The position numbers and the translations under genes were made by a program. Below the pieces are notes generated by a model. The model had not been told where the DNA came from. It was given only the letters and a program-made list of their open reading frames with translations, and made no database searches. A stretch of 11,544 nucleotides of DNA from Thermoplasmata archaeon. GTDB taxonomy: Archaea > Thermoplasmatota > Thermoplasmata > Thermoplasmatales > Thermoplasmataceae. The stretch lies in NCBI GenBank assembly GCA_021806355.1, contig JAJZXT010000020.1, forward strand, positions 1 through 11,544, in the 5' to 3' direction. This document shows positions 8,117 through 11,544 of this stretch, piece after piece (the stretch's first letter is position 1; every line of letters begins with the position of its first letter).

Positions 8117-8130
8117 AATTAATAATTATT
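8117..8130 (+). promoter_or_regulatory. TATA-like promoter element of the thiolase-fold/DUF35 unit
   Basis: AATTAATAATTATT is centred about 26 bases before the ATG at 8150 and is preceded by a purine-rich GAGAAGAGGAA that could act as BRE. The distance fits transcription starting at or just before that ATG. It sits in a gap of more than 250 bases after the previous operon, where a promoter is expected. Confidence 0.5.
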
Positions 8131-8149
8131 GAAGAATAGGGGTTATTGC

Positions 8150-9412
8150 ATGAAAAACAAAGGTCAGGACGTATATATGATATCCGGGGGTGTTACCAAA
8201 TTCACAAAGGCATCACCTGATGCGGATTTTAGGCTGAGAACAAAAAAGGCTTTCGATTATGCCCTCAACGATATTGGCATGACGTTAAATGATATAGATG
8301 GCTCTGTTGCCTCGTATTTCTCTGATCATTTTCAGAGACAACTGATGTCAGGAATAATGGCTCAGGATTATCTTGGGCTAACGCCAAAACCGAGCAAGAG
8401 AGTTGAAGGCGGAGGTGCAACTGGAGGTTTATCTTTCCAGGCGGGAGTTGAAGAGGTCGCTTCGGGAAGAATGAACACCTGTGCCGTTTATGGTTTCGAA
8501 ACAATGTCACATGTAAATACATGGAAAGGCAATGAGTTCATAGCCCTTGCAAGCGATACAAACTTTGACTACCCAATTGGCGGGTTCTATACAGGATATT
8601 ATGCAATGATGGCAACAAGGCACATGTATGAATTTGGAACCACGGTTGAACAGTTGGCCAAGGTATCAGTCAAGAACCATGGAAACGCACTTCATAATCC
8701 ATATGCACAGAGCCCGATGAAGATAACTGTTGAAGATGTGAGAAAATCGCCAATGGTGTCTTACCCATTAACCAGGCTTGATGTTTGTGCCATGTCTGAT
8801 GGTGCTGCAGTGGCCATACTTGCAAACGAAGAAAAGGCATTCGAGCTTTGCGACAATCCTGTCCTGATCAAGGGGATAGGAACCGGTACCGATACGATGA
8901 GACTCGCAGACAGACCGCTTGGAAAGGTAATTCTTCTTCCAAATGAAAAAGAATCTGATTATAAGAACCTCAAATATCCCGGAATACACTCATTCAGAGC
9001 CGGAAGATCTGCTGCAAAGGAAGCCTATGAATCTGCAGGAATTACAGATCCTCTGGAAGAACTTGACTTAGTTGAACTCCATGACGCATACACATCATCG
9101 GAAATTCAGACATACGAGGATCTCGGACTCTGTAAATATGGGGAAGGAGGAAAATTTGTCGAAGAAGGAAAGGCAGACTTGAAAGGAAAGGTTGCAGTCA
9201 ACCCCTCAGGGGGGCTTCTGGCTTGCGGTCATCCAGTAGGTGCAACGGGCATAATGCAGGCTGTTTTCATGTTCTGGCAGCTCCAGCACAGCATCAAGAA
9301 GCACTTCAAGGATGATGCGCTTCAGATTGGCAACGCAAAGCGTGGGCTTATCCACAGCCATGCAGGCACAGGAACTTATGTTACGGCAACAGTAATGGAG
9401 GCGGTAAAATGA
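8150..9412 (+). CDS. Thiolase-fold protein (SCP2-thiolase/lipid-transfer type) lacking the nucleophilic cysteine
   Basis: This 420-residue member of the archaeal SCP2-thiolase group is usually annotated acetyl-CoA acetyltransferase. The fold signatures are MISGGVTKF near the N-terminus, ELHDAY with His311 and Tyr314 (cf. HDCF in the family), NPSGGLLACGHPVGATG with Cys359 and His361, and the glycine-rich end IHSHAGTGTYVTATV. The oddity is at residue 89. Where thiolases read VE-A-A-C-A-S-G with the acyl-accepting cysteine, this protein reads VEGGGATG, with glycine (GGT, bases 8414-8416). Thiolase chemistry through an acyl-cysteine is therefore unlikely. Relatives that pair with DUF35 proteins include thiolases, the acyltransferase PhlC and the steroid side-chain aldolase Ltp2, the last acting without a thiolase cysteine. 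ATG 8150 is chosen over an in-frame TTG at 8129 because of the TATA spacing and AGGGG at 8138-8142. The gene overlaps its DUF35 partner downstream. Confidence 0.88.
   Translation: MKNKGQDVYMISGGVTKFTKASPDADFRLRTKKAFDYALNDIGMTLNDIDGSVASYFSDHFQRQLMSGIMAQDYLGLTPKPSKRVEGGGATGGLSFQAGVEEVASGRMNTCAVYGFETMSHVNTWKGNEFIALASDTNFDYPIGGFYTGYYAMMATRHMYEFGTTVEQLAKVSVKNHGNALHNPYAQSPMKITVEDVRKSPMVSYPLTRLDVCAMSDGAAVAILANEEKAFELCDNPVLIKGIGTGTDTMRLADRPLGKVILLPNEKESDYKNLKYPGIHSFRAGRSAAKEAYESAGITDPLEELDLVELHDAYTSSEIQTYEDLGLCKYGEGGKFVEEGKADLKGKVAVNPSGGLLACGHPVGATGIMQAVFMFWQLQHSIKKHFKDDALQIGNAKRGLIHSHAGTGTYVTATVMEAVK
9397..9405 (+). promoter_or_regulatory. Shine-Dalgarno of the DUF35 gene
   Basis: GGAGGCGGT lies within the last codons of the thiolase-fold gene, with GGAGG seven bases before the ATG at 9409. 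It is the best Shine-Dalgarno in the window and fixes the start of the overlapping gene. It indicates translation of the partner from the same mRNA. Confidence 0.7.
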
Positions 9413-9897
9413 CAATAAACCCTAATGCAAAACTGGAAGAGACACAGGAAGGAACAGTGGTATACAATTTTGATCCCTTGATAGTGAAATCGCACTACGA
9501 GATAGACTACATTCACAGCTATGCCCAGGATTCAGAATTTTTCAAGGCACTGGGAAGGAAGGAGATACTGGGGAGCAAGTGCAAGAAGTGCGGTTATATC
9601 TATGCTACACCAAGGGGACACTGTATGATGTGTGGTGCAGAAACAGAATGGCATAAACTGCCAAACGAAGGAAAAATCCACGCATTCACAACATGCTACT
9701 TTGGGGGAGAAGCATTCCTTAACGAAACTCCATTCCATCTGGTAATCGTTGAATTTGAGGGAGTAGATTCCCTGTTCTTGAGCAGGATAATCGGAGTGGA
9801 TACAGAGGATCTATATATCGGAATGCCAATCAGGGCAAAATTCAGGAGAAATCTGAAATTGAACCCAACGGATGTATACTTCGTTCCAAAGGCCTAA
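9409..9897 (+). CDS. DUF35 Zn-ribbon/OB-fold protein, partner of the thiolase-fold enzyme
   Basis: This 162-residue protein has the DUF35 arrangement: an N-terminal helix, a rubredoxin-like zinc ribbon, then an OB-fold. The ribbon cysteines are Cys58/Cys61 (CKKCG) and Cys72/Cys75 (CMMCG), with a family-typical TPRGHC between them. The OB-fold begins near residue 83 (GKIHAFTTCYFGG) and runs to IGMPIRAKF. The N-terminal ~35 residues are longer than in minimal DUF35 proteins. Known members bind thiolase-fold partners and help hold acyl-CoA: in the archaeal thiolase/HMG-CoA synthase complex, in PhlB with PhlC, and in ChsH2 with the aldolase Ltp2. Its ATG overlaps the preceding stop as ATGA, which supports a stoichiometric complex. 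No HMG-CoA synthase gene is adjacent, unlike many archaeal mevalonate loci. Calling it simply an acyl-CoA-binding protein would also fit. Confidence 0.92.
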   Translation: MTINPNAKLEETQEGTVVYNFDPLIVKSHYEIDYIHSYAQDSEFFKALGRKEILGSKCKKCGYIYATPRGHCMMCGAETEWHKLPNEGKIHAFTTCYFGGEAFLNETPFHLVIVEFEGVDSLFLSRIIGVDTEDLYIGMPIRAKFRRNLKLNPTDVYFVPKA

Positions 9898-9908
9898 AAG
9901 TCTTGGTA

Positions 9909-11465
9909 ATGCAAAACAAACCTTTTTCTAACACCAACAAAAACATTTTTTTAATTAACCTTGAAAGCCAGCTTGATCGAGGAGCGCTTCTTTCCAGGTA
10001 TAGCAGGACTGCCGTGCTTGATATCAGGGAACTTTTTTCAAGAGAATTTGAAAACAACAGTGATAGAGGACGGGATTTCTATAAGAGGGTATTCCTGGAA
10101 TATGGTGACGAATCTGTTGCAGAACTTGTCAATATTCAACTGGCAATCCAGAACATTTCAAACGTGGCTGTTAAACTCATTGAAGAATCCAGGATAGGAT
10201 TATCCTACCTTGAAAAATCGTCGAGATACGTCCGTTATGATCGAAAGCATGAGGGTAAATTTCTCTTCATGGATTCTGATGCACTGGGAATCGGTGGAAG
10301 CATCGGAAGGGATTATGACGAGTACTGCAAGAAATTATTTTCATTTTACGAGAAAAATTATGAAGATCTACTGAAAATACTCCGGGAAAGATATCCGGCG
10401 GAGAGCATCCCAGGTACCGGCAACGATGAGGAACTGTTGAGAAAATCATATGATTCCGCCATCAGGGCAAGGTCACTGGATGACTTGAGGTTTGTACTGC
10501 CTGCTTCAACTCTCACAAACGTTGGAATTTCCGGCAATGCACGAGCCTTTATCAATTTAATCCAGAAGTTGAAGTCAAGTGAAAACGGTGAAGCTGAGGC
10601 TATAGCTGAAGGCCTGTATGCAGAACTTGATCCAGAATATCACGAAATAATACAGTCAGCGATTTCAAGACACGGATCAGATTCAATCGCCTATAGAAAA
10701 GAATTGAACAGGATATCGCAAGCTAAAATTGCTTCATCCGCCAAAGAGAAATTGCTTGGATTAACATCATCCCTCAACGATCGGGAAGCAATTGATCTAT
10801 TCTTAACGAACTTATTTTACGGAAATGAATATCTTTACAATGAAATTAACCAGCATGTTAAGTCGATGAGTGATACAGAAAAAATTCAGGTCATACAGGA
10901 AATCATTGACGCAAGAAAGAATAGAAGGGACAAGCTTCCACGGGCTGCGGAGTCAATCAAATACAGTATCGAAGCTAACCTGAATTACGGTGCATTCAGG
11001 GATCTGCAGAGGCACAGGATGCTCACCATATTAAGGAAGCATCTGACCACCAAGTTCGGATATGATACACCTTCGGTCATTTCGCTGGATGCTGGAAAAA
11101 CGGCAGAGTTCAACGAACTGATGCACGAAGCACATGTATTGTTCAATAAAATTAGCAACTCTGATGGGAAAATCAAGGCTCAGTATGCGGTGCCATTTGC
11201 ATTCAGGCATCCTGTCATGATTCATGGGAATCTCAGGGAATTATGTTATTTTATCGAGTTAAGAAGCACACCGCAGGCACATTATGACCTGAGGAACCTA
11301 TCCATAAAACTCTATGAGGAATTAAGGCAAACGCAGCCAACAATGGCAAAACTAATCAAATTCTGCGATACCCATGATTATCCACTGGGAAGATATTCCC
11401 AGGAATACAGGAAGGAGGAAAAACTCAGGGATTTCAAAGGCAATGTAGAAAGCAAGGAAGATTAA
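9909..11465 (+). CDS. Tandem ThyX-like protein (two flavin-dependent thymidylate synthase-type domains)
   Basis: At 518 residues this protein is about twice the usual ThyX length (220-250) and reads as two ThyX-like halves. In the first, GDESVAELVNIQLAIQNIS is followed by SRIGLSYLEKSSRY (residues ~94-107), which resembles the second part of the ThyX motif, S-Y-N-E-x-S-x-RY, but lacks RHR. Later, FVLPASTLTNVGISGNARA (to Arg212) matches the LPxxxyTxxxxxxNaR region. In the second half, LQRHRMLTIL has RHR at 368-370 without the serine/glutamate part, and YFIELRSTPQAHYDLR (Arg452, Arg462) matches the LR...AQWEIR end. ThyX uses FAD, NADPH and methylene-tetrahydrofolate to make dTMP; whether this protein does so is uncertain. 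The ATG is third in a TTG-GTA-ATG series; TTG 9903 is the alternative. It lies 11 bases after the DUF35 gene and may share its transcript. Confidence 0.8.
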   Translation: MQNKPFSNTNKNIFLINLESQLDRGALLSRYSRTAVLDIRELFSREFENNSDRGRDFYKRVFLEYGDESVAELVNIQLAIQNISNVAVKLIEESRIGLSYLEKSSRYVRYDRKHEGKFLFMDSDALGIGGSIGRDYDEYCKKLFSFYEKNYEDLLKILRERYPAESIPGTGNDEELLRKSYDSAIRARSLDDLRFVLPASTLTNVGISGNARAFINLIQKLKSSENGEAEAIAEGLYAELDPEYHEIIQSAISRHGSDSIAYRKELNRISQAKIASSAKEKLLGLTSSLNDREAIDLFLTNLFYGNEYLYNEINQHVKSMSDTEKIQVIQEIIDARKNRRDKLPRAAESIKYSIEANLNYGAFRDLQRHRMLTILRKHLTTKFGYDTPSVISLDAGKTAEFNELMHEAHVLFNKISNSDGKIKAQYAVPFAFRHPVMIHGNLRELCYFIELRSTPQAHYDLRNLSIKLYEELRQTQPTMAKLIKFCDTHDYPLGRYSQEYRKEEKLRDFKGNVESKED

Positions 11466-11544
11466 TTCGATCTTTGCATCATCTCAGTGGTAACCTTAGG
11501 GTGCGTAGTTATTTAATGAAGAATTTTATTCCATCATTACAAAA
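11466..11544 (+). other. Non-coding 3' end of the window
   Basis: These 79 bases hold no open frame of note. TTATTTAA at 11509-11516 could be a TATA box for a plus-strand gene beyond the window, and the T-rich TTTTATT at about 11524-11530 could equally be a termination signal. Neither can be decided here. Confidence 0.25.

Noticed and set aside
8129..8149. Upstream TTG start for the thiolase-fold gene
   Set aside because: The TTG overlaps the TATA-like element and lacks a Shine-Dalgarno, whereas the ATG at 8150 has both correct TATA spacing and AGGGG upstream.

Overview
The window looks like a piece of an acidophilic euryarchaeal chromosome, most likely from the order Thermoplasmatales. The grounds are a bacterial-type gyrB-gyrA pair next to a short monofunctional homoserine dehydrogenase, arginine encoded mainly by AGG/AGA, moderate-to-low GC, frequent TTG/GTG starts, and a mix of Shine-Dalgarno-preceded internal genes and apparently leaderless first genes with a TATA-like box about 25 bases upstream. 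The genus cannot be fixed from the sequence alone.

Layout. Bases 2-4287 (+) hold a tight cluster: the 3' part of gyrB, complete gyrA (TTG start 10 bases after gyrB), and homoserine dehydrogenase, whose ATG lies inside the end of gyrA. A convergent minus-strand gene (4313-5458) encodes an unrecognised soluble protein of about 381 residues. It is read divergently, across an AT-rich promoter region of about 125 bases, from a two-gene plus-strand unit: a 155-residue two-helix membrane protein and a 14-16 helix APC-superfamily transporter. A 259-base gap without a convincing gene follows and ends in a TATA-like element. Then come a thiolase-fold protein (8150-9412), overlapped ATGA-style by its DUF35 Zn-ribbon/OB-fold partner (9409-9897), and a 518-residue protein built of two ThyX-like halves (9909-11465). 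The last 79 bases are non-coding.

How the genes work together. GyrB and GyrA form DNA gyrase, and homoserine dehydrogenase serves threonine/methionine synthesis. The thiolase-fold and DUF35 proteins almost certainly form one complex. The two points most worth attention are that the thiolase-fold protein has glycine where thiolases carry the nucleophilic cysteine, which suggests a non-thiolase (perhaps aldolase-like) reaction, and that the ThyX signature appears split between the two halves of the tandem ThyX-like protein. No CRISPR array, tRNA, rRNA, insertion sequence or phage gene was seen.
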